The notes under the pieces: model-generated
What the model saw: the letters and a program-made list of their open reading frames with translations, nothing else
What the model was told of the DNA's origin: nothing
Database searches by the model: none
Part shown: piece after piece, positions 47,311 to 59,282 of the stretch
Numbering within the stretch: position 1 is the stretch's first letter
Layout of the letters: each line of letters opens with the position of its first letter
Position numbers and translations under genes: made by a program
Source: Auricularia sp. M13
Taxonomy: Eukaryota; Basidiomycota; Agaricomycetes; Auriculariales; Auriculariaceae
Assembly: GCA_037042915.1 (NCBI GenBank)
Contig: CM073195.1
Location: forward strand, 2,728,001-2,792,000
DNA: 64,000 bases
Direction of reading: 5' to 3'

Positions 47311-50300
47311 TTACTGCGGCGCGACGACACCGACCTGGGGGCTCAGCCAGACCTCGTAGTCTTCCTCGCGGGCGGGGTTGCCGCCTACACGAAGGACACG
47401 GAGCAGCAGCTTGTACTGGCCATACGGGATGGCAGTGCCGTTCGCGAAGACGTTCGGCACAGCGGTCTCGTAGTAGGGGAAGTCAAGGAGGTCATTGCGC
47501 GGCAGGTAGTCGTACTCGAACAGCGGGCCGAGCGTAGGCACCTTGGCGAAGGACCCGCCAAGGGGCTTGAGGATGCCCGGCCACCACCACGAGATCAGGT
47601 CGAGGATGGGTCCACGCTTCTTCAGGTTGGTGGAAAGCTTGAGGTCCGCCGCGACGAGGTCAAGTTTGACAGCGGCCGTGCCGAACACCTGGCGCCACGC
47701 GAACACGGGGTAGTTTTCACCGACCCAGGTGTAGTTCTCCGGGCCGTCCTGGACACCGAACTCGTCAAGGAGAATGGGCAGCGGCAGGCCGAGCACATCG
47801 GGCGTGGTGTCCACAACTTCGACGGTGCGCAGGTCCGTCGCCGCACCGAGGTAAGAAACATGCAGCGTCTCGCCGGCGGTAGCGATCTCAATGTGACCCG
47901 ACACAACAGGGATGCTCTTCGTGTCGGCCTTCTTCGGCGGCTGGATCGTCACAAGCACGGGGAATGTCAAGCCCGGGAGGACGGTGACCTTGTTCAGCGC
48001 GATGTGGACCTCCGCTGCGACGGTGTTGTCCTGAGGAACAGGGCCAAGCGCAGGCTGAATCGAGCCCGACTCGCGCGAGTAGGCCGTGCCGGCGGGGATG
48101 TGCTTGAGCGTGTAAGTCTTGGGCTTCTTGCTCGTGTTCTTGATCTTAATGGTGTGCAGACCCTTCCAGTGCGCAGTGTCATTGAGGAGGAGCTCGCCGG
48201 GGGTAACAATAGTCTGGTAGTTGATGGCATCCCAGACGTTGATCAGGCCGGCACCCTGCTGCGAGAGGGTCTGCGGCGCGGCGTTCTCGTCGAGAGACTG
48301 AGGGATGGTCTTGGAGGTCGTCTCAAGCAGATCACGGATGCCGCGTGCAACACCCTTGCCCTTGGCCTTAAGAATGAGTGCCGCAACGCCACTTGAAGTC
48401 GGTAAGCTACAGATCGATGAATGTGAAAATGGTTGACGCACGCAGCATGCGGCGTAGCCATCGACGTGCCGGAGAGGACAGCGTACGCGCCAAGCGGGAC
48501 GGGGAACAGGCCAAGGATACCACCACCGGGAGCAGCGACGGCGGGCTTGAAGTACAAATCATAGGTCGGGCCGTAGGTTGTGAAATCCGAGACCAGGCCG
48601 CCGTTCTGGACGTTGGGAACATTGACGAATCCACCAGACTGCGGGAACGAAACGGTGAACTGTGTGCCGGCGAGGAACGCGTTAAGGAGGAAGAGGCCGT
48701 CCGCGTCCTGGATAAGCGCTGCCGTGTCAGAGCCAGTAGTGATAGGAGAGAACGAGCCGCCGTTGCTACGAAATGTCAGGCTCTTGCAGAAGCAGTTGAC
48801 ACGAACAACACGCACTTGTAGATCAAAACAATCTTTCCACCCTTGGCAGCAATGTTGGCGAGCTTGACCGACTGGGTGTCGAGTTAACGGGCATTCAATC
48901 GCTGCCTAAGGATGGACTTACGAAGTTGCAGGTGCCGCGGCGAACGAGGGTAACGTACTTCGAGAGGTCGGGCGTGTTCGCAGGAAGAGCGTTGCAGGCA
49001 TCGTCGACAACAGTCGGGTCCTTAGAGATGGCATAAAGCGGAAGCGCAACATCGCCGACGGGAATAGGGCTCAGACCACCGTCCGTGATGTAGGGCTGGA
49101 TTTTATATTCAATATATGACTCCCTTGATGAAGCTCAAAGCTACTCACAATGGGCGACGAGCCAGCAATGGACGTGACAGCAGTCTGGAGAGGTCCAGTC
49201 ACGATGCTGCGTTGACAGATTAGGCATGCAAAAAGTCAGCTGGTATCGGTAGAACGCACTTGTTGGCAGAAGCGACCGAGATTACATTGATACCACCGGA
49301 CGGGCTGGCAGTGAACCAGGCGCCCTGGTCGCCCTCATTGCCCGCGGCAATGGTGACGACGCGGCCTTGCTCCGCAATACGCGAAGCGACAACAGATGAA
49401 GTAGACTCGGTCCATCCGTCGGTGCCACCGAGGGAGAGAGTAATCACGTCGTTGCCGTCGGTGTAGGCGCGGAGGAGCGCCTCGACGATGACATCGTCGT
49501 CAGTGCCGCCGACGCAACCAAAGATGCGGTACGCGTTGAGCGTCGACTCGTAGGCGACGCCAGTGACATTGAACTCGTTCGTGGGGTTCGCGCCAATGAT
49601 GCCAGCGACGTGCGTTCCGTGGCCAGCGCATACGTCCCGCGGGTCATCGTCGGGAACGACGCTGGAAGGGTAGTCGTCGCCGACAAAGTCGTATCCGCCC
49701 GCGACCTTGAAGCCAGGACCGAAGCCGCCGCCGAGAGCAGGGTGGTCATAATCAACGCCTGTTCCAAGGGCATGTGAGCGCATGCGACACGGACAAGGAG
49801 CGAGGCACCGCACCGGTGTCGATGCTGAATCAAGGTGATAGCAACACGATTTCAAGATGATCATGCGTTAGTTGGAACGCAATCTTGCCATGATAGGCAC
49901 ACCACGCACATGCCGATCTTGATTCCCTTGCCAAAGTTGCCAGTCGCATGCACCTTGTCCACTCCCTGCGGTCGCACGCCGAGTCAGTGAGCCGGCACCA
50001 CTGAAATACTAAACTGCGACGAACAGTCATGATGTTGGGAGGGAAAAGGTCAGCCGCAACACTGAGGTCGCTCGTCTTCGGAAACCATTGGTCGCGAATC
50101 CTAAATGAGCGCAACAAGTTGAGTCCTGCTAGATCGCGCGACTATGCGGAGCAGGCTCACTCCGGGCGTTGAACGAGGGGTACGGGGCGCACGGCCTTGA
50201 CGCCTTTAATGGTGCCAAGTTTCGCGATATCCTCGGGCGTCTGCGAACAAGGTGGCGTGGGTGAATATGTCGAGGATCCATCTCCAGCGCGCACGCACCT

Positions 50301-50672
50301 TGAGCGTGAGGGTTGCGCCAATGAAGACAGCGGAGTCGAAGACCTTTTTGGTCGCCCACGAGTTGGGCGGAAGGCGCTTGTCCAGCTCGTCGAAGAACCG
50401 GGCGTGGACCTGCCCAGGGCTGTCAGCCCGCATGCCGCACAGCAGAAGAATTTGGCAACGCACATCCTCGCGCTTGCCGTTAAGGACAGACGCCGAGGTG
50501 AGCTCGACGATGACCTTGCCCTCGGCGTATTTGGGGAAGTTAACCTTGCTGTATGCACCGTGTCAGGCCGGTGGTCGCTGTGAATCCCGACGCGCTCAGC
50601 TCACCGTTCAACCTGGGCTGCGAAAGCAGAAGAAAGGCCCGCAAGAGCGAGCACTGAGGAGAAAGCCTTCAT
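47311..50672 (-). CDS. Secreted subtilisin-like serine protease (S8A)
   Basis: The protein has a signal peptide (MKAFSSVLALAGLSSAFAA), an I9-type propeptide (KVIVELTSASVLNGK; TPEDIAKLGTIKGVKAVRPV), and a peptidase domain with the catalytic Asp at DTGVDYDHPALGGG, His at GHGTHVAGIIGA and Ser at LSGTSMATPHAAG. A PA-type insert lies between His and Ser (DACNALPANTPDLSKYVTL; RRGTCNF). The C-terminus carries an Fn3-like domain (WKGLHTIKIKNTSKKPKTY) and ends EVWLSPQVGVVAPQ. This is the layout of large extracellular subtilases (minor extracellular protease Vpr type). About ten introns are needed. A TATA box lies about 110 bp upstream. Confidence 0.92.
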
Positions 50673-51981
50673 GGCGTCGAAAAGACAGAGGGAGTCGAAG
50701 CGAATGAACGACTACGCCGGAGCGAAGATGGGAGCCTGGGAGAGAGGGACCCTGGCCGTAACTGCGCCCCGCACGCCCGCTTTTATAACTTTCCCAGGCC
50801 GATAAGAAGAGAAGCACGCGCTGCATCCCGCTTGGCCAATTACGGCCGCTCCTGACGCGACATGATGCCACATTGATAACTTGATGCAGATTCTCGCCGG
50901 GCCCGCTGCATTTGGCAACGGATTTTCGCTTCCAGGGGGTGCAGCTTGACGCTGCTCAGCGAGGCTGCAGTGCAACGCGGCGTTGTGCACGATTTCAGCC
51001 CGCTACCACGCGCCCAGGGAGATCGTCTGGCGAAAAGAAGCAATTGACCAAACGAACCCAAATAACGCGAATCCGCCCAGAAGATGATGACGGGAGTCTA
51101 TACTCACACAGGGGCTTGCGGGGGATTCACCTCCTCCTAATCCTAGGAATTTACGGCAAAGCTACCATGTCCGTGTTCGACAGTATCGCTGCGAAAAAAA
51201 TCACGGTGGGATCAGATCAAGTTGAGGCGACGCTCTGCTCGCTTCATCAACGCTGCATCAGCCTGGGCTGCATGCGTAAGTATGCACTGTGGCACAGTCT
51301 TTCTACGCACCCTCGCAGACGTGGTTCTGTGCTGGAGATCTTGAGTATGTGCTGAATACGGCTGTCCATCATATTGCGCGATCCCTCCACGTCAGCCAGG
51401 GGGAACCGGGCCCGAGCCTGAGATTTGGAATAGCCACGGCGAACATAGCCTTTCCTTTGAGTCCTGATGAAGATGTGTAGCATCAGGCGTAGCAATGAAG
51501 CGCACATGAGACAAGACAGGCCAAGCATAGTATGTGTAGACTGCCACAGGCGATTCGACAAGAAGCCAGCTCCTCCGTAGCCGTAGTGCTTGTACCAGGT
51601 GTTCGTCGCCAGTAGGCACATATTACGGGCTGAGCACAAGTAGAAACGCAGCATGAGGCAGCCGAATGGTTGTGTCAATATGTGCTCAGCGAGCCCTCAA
51701 AGGCGCGAGCACCATTGGCAAGAAAGGCACCTGAAATCATGGTGTTTAGGAAAGATAAACGATGCGATTGCTGCTTTTCCGAAAGGCTGGTAATGGATCC
51801 ACCAGGAGAATGGACAAAGGCCAAGCAGCCAGCTCTCGCGCCTATGCGGGAGCTCAGGCCAACAGCAAGCAGCAGGAAATGACACGGCCATGCAAATAAG
51901 AAGAATGCCTGGACTGAAATGGAGTGTGCCAATGACCGTTGGAAGGAAAGGCGCGTCTGGCGGAGTTTCACCGCGACCGAC
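50673..51981. other. Long intergenic region, subtilase / mrps12
   Basis: About 1.3 kb. It holds the subtilase promoter with TATA at 50781-50788. The remainder has short frames without motifs. I see no gene, RNA or repeat. Confidence 0.4.
50781..50788 (-). promoter_or_regulatory. TATA box of the subtilase gene
   Basis: The minus strand reads AGTTATAAAAGCGGG, placing TATAAAA about 110 bp before the start codon. Confidence 0.55.
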
Positions 51982-52602
51982 ATGCTTTCCCTCTTCGCGC
52001 GTGCAGCAGCGTCAGCGAGCACGCGGCTAGCTCCTGCAGCACGCCCCATTCGTGCCGGTCCTTTGCTGCTGCGGCAGGCACCAGCATGCATAGCGTTTCA
52101 CCAGCAACAGCGCTGGGCGACGCTTAACCAGTCCATAAAGCGCAAGCCGCCCAAGAAAACGCGGCTGTCCAAGTCGCCCGCTCTCAAGGGCGCGTATCAG
52201 CGCAAGGGCGTCGTGGCGTCCATTGAGATCCGCAAGCCGAAAAAGCCCAACTCGGCCCAGCGCAAGGTCGCCAAGGTCAAGCTCACCACTGGCAAGACCG
52301 TCACTGCCTACATCATGGGCGAGGGTCACAATCTCCAGGACCACTCAGTTGTCCTCGTCCGTGGCGGTCGCGCGCAGGACCTGCCCGGTGTTCGGTGCGT
52401 AGAACCTATTGCAGCTCTGCGGGGCGTGGCATTTACTTTGCGCGCAGCTATAAACTCGTTCGGGGAGCTATGGATCTCGCAGGCGTCGTCAACCGCTCCA
52501 CTGCACGGAGTAAATATGGAGGTCGGTGCGCAATACATGACCATGCGAACTAAGCTCATACTTTTCGCTCAACAGTTCAAAAAGCCAAAGACGAAGGCTT
52601 AA
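51982..52602 (+). CDS. mrps12: Mitochondrial small-subunit ribosomal protein uS12m
   Basis: A mitochondrial presequence ([20 protein letters not shown]) is followed by the S12 core: [56 protein letters not shown] and RAQDLPGV. After one intron it continues [20 protein letters not shown], and a last short exon encodes KKPKTKA. This is a decoding-centre protein of the mitoribosome. The last splice junction is off by one base in the conserved KYGVKKPK context (near 52575), so either an extra T is present or an unusual splice site is used. Confidence 0.88.
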   Translation: MLSLFARAAASASTRLAPAARPIRAGPLLLRQAPACIAFHQQQRWATLNQSIKRKPPKKTRLSKSPALKGAYQRKGVVASIEIRKPKKPNSAQRKVAKVKLTTGKTVTAYIMGEGHNLQDHSVVLVRGGRAQDLPGVRCVEPIAALRGVAFTLRAAINSFGELWISQASSTAPLHGVNMEVGAQYMTMRTKLILFAQQFKKPKTKA

Positions 52603-52742
52603 TACCTCTGCATAATATTATCATAATGATGAGCACAAGCCAGCCAGAACACAGCGACACGATGCAAAGAGTGACAATGCAGTCCGAAAAATGCTCCCAA
52701 GTCAATGCTCTCCAATCCAACAAACCATGCAATGCGAACGAA

Positions 52743-55700
52743 TTAGCTGATTAGGCCGCCAATCTCCCTCACCCTCCTCTCCCGCTCCCTGTTGCTACGC
52801 ACGATACGCTCCAGCTCGCAGTTGATGGCCCAACACCACGAGTCGCGCTCTAGCTTACTTCGGGCTTTGAGAACCAATATGCTCCGTTTGGCGTTGAGCT
52901 TGGGAACCGTGCCATTTGCCACCTTGGGTGCAAGAGCATCGCGGTCGGCTCCAGCGCCAGGGTACCGGTGATACCTGTATCGATTATTGAGCTGAGACAG
53001 TGAACTATCACGCTGCAACTTACCAAAGCATGAAGGTGACGTCTTCCTCAGCATCGTCGGCTTCCAGTCCGTCCTGGTACCGCTTCGGGGCCAGAGGAAC
53101 CAAAAACTCTCTCCGAGGCAGCGCTTGCATCGCAAATAAGCCAGAGCACACGTATGCGTCCAACAGGTTAATAGTGTCGCCGCGCGGATGGTGTTCCGAG
53201 CGGCGCGGTGCGATGTGGAACTGTATGAGATGTCCCGAAACGAGGACGAGGTTCGAGTACCTGCTCGCGCGTCAACGACCATCTCCCACCTCGCTTCAAC
53301 GATTGCCAGACTCACTCGTACTGCCCTTTCAGACCATGTTTCATGAATAGTCGCCCAGCCTTGATGATAGACCGACACCCCTCCAGCACACACCAATGCC
53401 AGAACACACCGAGGTACGGCGACGCGTCGTCCGGGTCGGGCGTCGCCTCAGGAACGTCATGTTTCCTGTCGCGCGGCAGGACGAACCGCGGCCGCCCGCT
53501 GGTCGCCTGCACGAGGTCCATTTCATTGCGCGCGTCGACGCGGTGCCGCTGCGTCCAGTACGCCACGAGCTCGTTGAGGCGTGTGATCCAGTCGAGCGCG
53601 TCACCACGCGAGTTGGCCTCGAACCGCATGACCTGGCCGGAGCGCAAACACAACTCGAAGCTGCGCTTCATGCGCATCTGTGCCTTCGGGCCCGCCCCAG
53701 CGGCAAGTCCCTCATCGCCGCCCTCGTCCTCATCGTCACTCCCCGATCGCTCCGGCTCTGGCGGCGGGGGCGGCTCGTCCACGGTTGCGGCAAGGTTTAG
53801 CTCGCTGCGTGCGCTGAGCGAGATAGGCACATCGTGCTTCGCCGGGACCTGCAGCGTCTCTGCGCGGCGCACGGACACGATGCTGCGCACATCGAGGAAG
53901 CCCTCGGCCGCGAGGATCTGCTCCGTGCCTCTGCGCACCTCGCTCTCTGAGGTGACCGCAGCGCGCGGCTCGCCGTCGACGATGATGGGAGGCGCGGGAG
54001 GTGGCGGCGGGTTTGCGCGCGCAAAGGGGAGCGAGAAGATGTTTCCATCATGAGAGGCAAGATAGGTCCTTGTCCGGTTGCCGTTCGGCCGGACGTAATG
54101 CAGGTATCCCTCGATGGCGGGGGGCTCGACGAGGATTTTCCCATCCCGAAGCACAATTTTCGTGGGGAAATGCTGGGCGAGCCGTATTTCAAGCGAGTTG
54201 GATGCAGCAGCCTGGCGGAGCGCAATGCCGTACCATACGGCCCACGGGCGCTCCTTGTCTTCTACGTCTGTCGGCAGCCAAACCCAGTCGAGCTTTGTGT
54301 CCGTTCGCCAACACAGAGCAAGCCGCTGGCCACGCTTTACAGCGTCGTCGATGAGGAATTGCCATTCGGGTAGCGACCTGAACGACGAGCGACACAAGTC
54401 GATAATGTCGTCGATAGAAGGACGTACATCAGGATCGTCAATATCGGGTATGTCGAGGCGAATGCGAGTGCCCAGAGTGGGAGCACGGATATCAATGAAA
54501 TCGGGTATCTCGCCGCCTAGCTCGCGCCTGTGGAGGCATCAGAATCGAAAGCCAGTACTTCAAGAATGAGGAGCGCACCATAACCGCCATATCCAGTCTA
54601 CAGCACGAGAGCGGCTCTTGGACTTGAAGACGAAAACGTTTGTTCCGGTCTTCCTGGATGCGAATAATGCGCGGCGCCGTGTAAGCATGCGTACTGGCCG
54701 CGGTGTGCATGTTATCGCAAACGACATATCAGTGGCCGAATAGAGCGACAAATAAGTATTAGAATGGTGCAGCGGGACAACGAATGAAAGATCCTTGTGG
54801 CCAACTAGCCACTCCTTTCCAGGCGTCGACTACACATTTCAGTCGACCAGGCCTCCAAAAGCATATGTGATGAAGAGCTCACATATTCCTCATACAGCTC
54901 GAGTCGGTTCTTGCGCCAGACAACCATGAATTCAGCCCAGTCTTCTGGTTGCATGTCCTTTTGGACACGGGCGACTGACTCGTCAAAAACGAGGAGACCC
55001 TCCACCTTGGTGTACGAGACCCGCACGAGCATACGGTCTGCTGTACGTGAGCAAACCACACCTCATAAAACACGACCATAAGAGCACCTCTCAAGATGAT
55101 GTCGCTGTAACGCTCCGCTTCTTGGGCAGCTTCGGCCTCCTGTGCAGCTACTGCACCAGCGCTCGTGTCTTCCAGTTCGTCTGGGTCGCGAGCGAGTACT
55201 TCGCCTGGTGATGCTGGCGGGAGATTCGCCGGGCGCGTGGGGTTGGGCCCTGGCTCTCGCGGGGATTCAGGGAAATGAACCGTGCGTTTCGCCGTGCTGG
55301 GCGTCGCGCCCTCCGCCGCGGCGCGCTTGAGGGCTGAGCGCGTGGGAGCTGGAGCTGGAGGCCTGAGAAGCAGCGCGCCGTCGCTCTTGGAGGCTTCTAC
55401 GGCCGTGCCGTTGGGCTCTTCGGGGGCCGGAGTGGGAGATTCTGTGCGGACTAGCGGTAGTGCGGATGTCGATGCGAAGTTCAGGTTGTCATGCGTTTCG
55501 CTGGGGTCTGACGTTGGAGATGGCGTCCCGACACGGTCGACCAAGGATAGTGGTGTAGACGCGGCCGTGACAAACGATGCGTCTGTGTCTGAGCGCACCG
55601 TCGACGAAGGGCGCACGTGCTGCTCGTTGTGCGAGCCATTGCTGGTCACAGTGCGCAGGGAATGGGCCTTGGACGAGCGTATGCTCCTTGCAGTGCGCTC

Positions 55701-56207
55701 CTCGGCGGCCTCCTCGTGGATGAGGTTGACGCCGAGAAATTCGCCGACCTCGAAGGTGTTGCCCGTCCACTTGTGCCGGCTGGGCTGCTCCTTCCTGCGC
55801 ACGGCGGCCCAGCCAGACTGGTTCCAGCGTTTGAGCATCTCCTTGCGGACGCTGCGTTCCTCCTCGGCGCCCCATTCCTCGGGCTTGCCGCCGTGGCGCA
55901 GGAACCAGGCGCGGATGTGCTCGGCGCCGATGCGGTCGAGCAAGCCTTCGTCTTCGTCGCCCGCCGAGGTCGCCGTCGCAACCGTCTCCGACGACCGCCC
56001 CCAGAGCCGCCGCTCGTGCTTGCGTTCGACGGCGACGGTCTCGGGCATGGGCCCTATGAAGATGCGACGGAATGCACGTGTGTGGTTGTTGTCGTCCATG
56101 GCCTTGACCTCAGGAGCCGGCACGGGGCCCACAACCGTCGACGGCCGCGGGTGTGGTTGGTCCACGACGGTCGTCGATCCAGCGAGGTTGACCCCCTCTG
56201 TCGACAT
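52743..56207 (-). CDS. PH-domain protein, Spo71-like
   Basis: The start MSTEGVNLAGSTTVVDQPHP leads to HTRAFRRIFIGPMPETVAVE, a phrase typical of the Spo71/Mug56 group. A HIRAWFLRHGGKPEEWGAEE block and a long disordered Ser/Pro region follow. After introns come RMLVRVSYTKVEGLLVFDES and MQPEDWAEFMVVWRKNRLEL, KTGTNVFVFKSKSRSRAVDW (PH-like), WQFLIDDAVKRGQRLALCW, and a second PH-like region (SFELCLRSGQVMRFEANSRG and DALDWITRLNELVAYW). It ends VREIGGLIS. Spo71 acts in prospore membrane growth in yeast; function in a basidiomycete is not known. Treating the whole span as one gene is an inference from continuous order and strand. Confidence 0.62.
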
Positions 56208-56790
56208 GGCCCTCACAGGCGCGCACGATGGAAAGGAGTGACGTCTTGGCGCTTTACCCCGACATCGACGGCTAAGCCCGAGTGATCTACCGGGCATACC
56301 ATGCACTATCCCCGCGTTTGCACACAGACAGCAAGAGACGTGGGCACACTCAAATAGACGGCTGCATATGTCTGTCAAACCACGTGTACTTCATTCTTGG
56401 GCTTTATTCATGCAATTCTCTGGACAAGCCTCCTCCGAGTCCATTGCAGACTGCACACTCAAGGCCAGGTTGAAGTCCACTCGGACAGCATTGCCCGAAG
56501 CTTACACAGTCTTATATGGAACCCGCCCATTGGAATGGTCGTTGCTGCCTACGATACGTTGCTGATGATACGCCTTCACCGTTGTCGTCATGTCGGGTCG
56601 AGCCGACAGGGCGCCGAAAATGCTGGAATCGGCGAGACACCATGGAACGCGTTTGCTCCGGCCAAGAATCTTGGTAGTCATATTCTGGCCCGTTCCCGAA
56701 CATTGACGCAAGCGGCTATATAAGGGCTAGGTCGTGTAGTCTGAGAGCAGAATTCATCGCAACCACCTCAAACAACCTCGTCTACGCAAA
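56208..56790. promoter_or_regulatory. Hsp20 promoter region (divergent from the PH gene)
   Basis: Within this 583-bp spacer a TATA box (TATATAAG, 56717-56724) lies about 70 bp before the Hsp20 start. Just upstream, TTCCCGAA at 56693-56700 fits the inverted heat-shock element TTCnnGAA, with another TTC at 56684-56686. AGAATCTTGG at 56665-56674 fits the opposite GAAnnTT spacing. Confidence 0.5.
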
Positions 56791-57435
56791 ATGTCGATTA
56801 CCCGCCAGTTCTTCAACGAGGTACGTCCTGCCCATAAGATTTAGCATAGCGCAAAGGGTACTGACATTCGCTCGCAGCTGCGTCCGCTCTTCCGCGTACT
56901 CGAAGACCCCTTCTTCAACCCTGCCGTCGGTGCTGGTGCCCGCCATGGTGGCCGCAATGGCCTGGGACGACACCGCTACGATTGGCAGCGCGCAAATTCT
57001 CTGCGCCCGGCCGTCGATCTGACAGAAAACGGGAACCAGTACATCGTCGAGGCGGAGTTGCCCGGCGTCAAGAAGGAGAACGTTGAGGTCAGCGTCGGCG
57101 ACAACGGACAGAGCATCACGATACAGGGCAAGGTCGTTACGCGGTCGCTGGCCGCACCAGAAGGCGCGAGCACGGAAGGGGCTCCTGGTAAGTCGCCGGG
57201 TTTGAGCGCGGCAGTTGTGGTTACCAGTGGCTGACGGTTGTTGCCAGCATCAGAGACGCGCGAAGTGAGCACCGAGAGGCAGTTCGTCGGCAGCTCCGAG
57301 TTCTTGCGCACAGTGTGGCTCCCGCAGCCGGTCGAGAGCTCGAAGGTGACAGCCAAGCTCGAGGACGGCGTGTTGACTGTCACGGTTCCGAAGGCCGAGG
57401 GCCAGCTGAGCACGGTCAAGGTCCCCGTTGAGTAA
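56791..57435 (+). CDS. Small heat-shock protein (Hsp20)
   Basis: MSITRQFFNE is spliced to LRPLFRVLEDPFFNPAVGAG. The alpha-crystallin domain runs from DLTENGNQYIVEAELPGVKK through EVSVGDNGQSITIQGKV and, after a second intron, FVGSSEFLRTVWLPQPVESS and LEDGVLTVTVPKAEG, ending VKVPVE. The ELPGVKKE and GVLTVTVPK motifs are diagnostic of Hsp20 chaperones, which hold unfolding proteins. The promoter has TATA and heat-shock-element-like sequences, so heat induction is likely. Confidence 0.93.
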
Positions 57436-57618
57436 AGCACTCGTTATGAACTTTGTATCTATACTGTATCCATAGTTCGCCAATGTAAAGCAGCTCCCAG
57501 CTCAAAGGATAAGTCGAGTGTCGTTGTGAGGACGAAACGCGTGCGGGCTGGCTTCGAAATTTGCGCACCAAAGCCCGTTCGCGGCCCTGTTGGTTTTCCA
57601 CCGCCCCTCCTGGCTTTG

Positions 57619-58953
57619 ATGGACTCGTCGCTGGAACTGCCGCCCATTGCGACGCTCGACGAGCTTGCTCCGAGCTCGCCGCCGCCCATTCCGCCAGAGC
57701 CTGCGCCAGAGCCAGAGCCAGAGCCGCCAGCACCCGCGGCTGAACCAATCCGACCGGCGCCTGTCCAGCCCGCCAAACCGAAGCCAAAGCCGCCCCCGAA
57801 GCCCGTAGAGCGCACTCCGGGCCACACCCAGCTGCCGCTGCCACGCGTGCAAAAAATCATGAAGACAGATAGTTGAGCTTGCCGTGCGCCACCTTCCCCG
57901 ATGCTCTCGCTGACCACGGTCGATGTGCCAGGCGACCTCCTGCCCGTGTCCAAGGAGGCTTTGCACATAATCTCAGTCGCCACGGTACGCGTCTGCTCGT
58001 CTCTCATGCGCCCTTGCTACGCTGTCTGTTCACCATCCGTTGCTCTAGGAGGAATTCTTGAAAAAGCTAACCAAGGCCACTCACAAGCAGGCGCAGTCGC
58101 AGCGCCGAACCACGATAAATTATCGGGATGCAGGTCGGCCGGGCTTTGTGTGCTTCGGGTGCGTATACTGACCTGTATGCGTCTAGCCACGGCCGTCGAG
58201 CGATCCGACAACATGCAATTCTTGCAGGGTGGGCCCTGTCTTTCCCTCGCTGCTACCATTCAGCTCACAGCTCCATTTCACATGTCCTCAGATACGATCC
58301 CTCCTGCTATTCCCATCTCTGTGGCATTCGAAAGACGTCAGGCCAAGGAAGGCGATCTTCCCAATGGCGAGGGTTCTCACGCCGCCTCCGAACGGCGCGC
58401 GATCAAAGGCAAGGGCAAAGCGCGCGTCAACCTCATCGTCAATGGCAAATCCAACGGAAAAGAGCACCATCCCGGTCCTTGGATGGGCCCTGACGCAGAA
58501 GCTGCAATGATGCATTGGGTTCCTCCACCACCACACGTATACGCGAACGGATATTATCCTGGCTGGGGCCCGCCTCCGCCCAACATGATGCCGCATCCCT
58601 ACATGCGAGGACCACCGATGCATCCTCCAGAATGGATGCCACACCCGCACATGCCTCCTGCGCCTCCACACTTACGCGGTGTCCCGCCTATGCCGACCCA
58701 TCAGGCGCACCCGCTTTCCCAGAGCCACCGTCCGCCCGGTGCCCCTGCCAACGGCAGCGGATCTTCACGCCGTGCATCCCGCCGCTCTAGCGACACAGCG
58801 GCCGCGGCCACGACAAATGGCAATGGTGGACCCTACGTCAACGGCGACGAACACGACCGCCCAGCATCTCCCAATGGCCCATTCCCGGAATTCCCGCAAG
58901 GCCCAGGACGAACGATTTACACACCATCCGTCGATCCTCGCCTGCTAAGCTAG
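57619..58953 (+). CDS. Histone-fold (CBF/NF-Y type) protein with proline-rich tail
   Basis: An N-terminal Pro/Glu/Lys-rich stretch (MDSSLELPPIATLDELAPSS; EPEPEPPAP) precedes a histone fold: LPLPRVQKIMKTD, spliced to DLLPVSKEALHIISVAT, then EEFLKKLTKATHKQAQSQRR, TTINYRDA and ATAVERSDNMQFLQ. This is closest to the Dpb3/POLE4 and CHRAC-type histone folds, which pair with a partner in DNA polymerase epsilon or chromatin remodelling. After the fold comes an unusually long tail (about 210 residues) rich in Pro, His and Met (MHPPEWMPHPHMPPAP), then Gly/Ser/Asn-rich sequence ending SVDPRLLS. The tail may be lineage-specific or a second function. Confidence 0.75.
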
Positions 58954-59282
58954 CCTTGTCCCGCTCTCTGCTCCAGCTGTCCGCCTCCTTGTGCACCTTA
59001 CTGTAAGAGTACATCAGGGTTCATAATACTATTGAGCTGCTTTCGCGTTCGCAGGCCAACAGTCCGTTTCATTGTGCTCCAGTTCGTCCTGCCTGAAACA
59101 ACCTTAGCCTGCTGATACTTCGACAGTGCTCGAGTAGTCTGCTCGCATCCTGCTGCCCAGTGCCAGGCTGCAGGGCGGATAATCTGAGCTTTATTAGCGG
59201 AGTCTCGGCCCGCTGCCCGGGGCGATCCTCTTGCACCCAGCTTGCGCTGCAGCACACCTTATCGACCTCATTCGCCGCACCA
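58954..59282. other. Spacer, histone-fold gene / 2OG oxygenase
   Basis: No gene or RNA recognised; it holds the promoter of the oxygenase. Confidence 0.4.
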
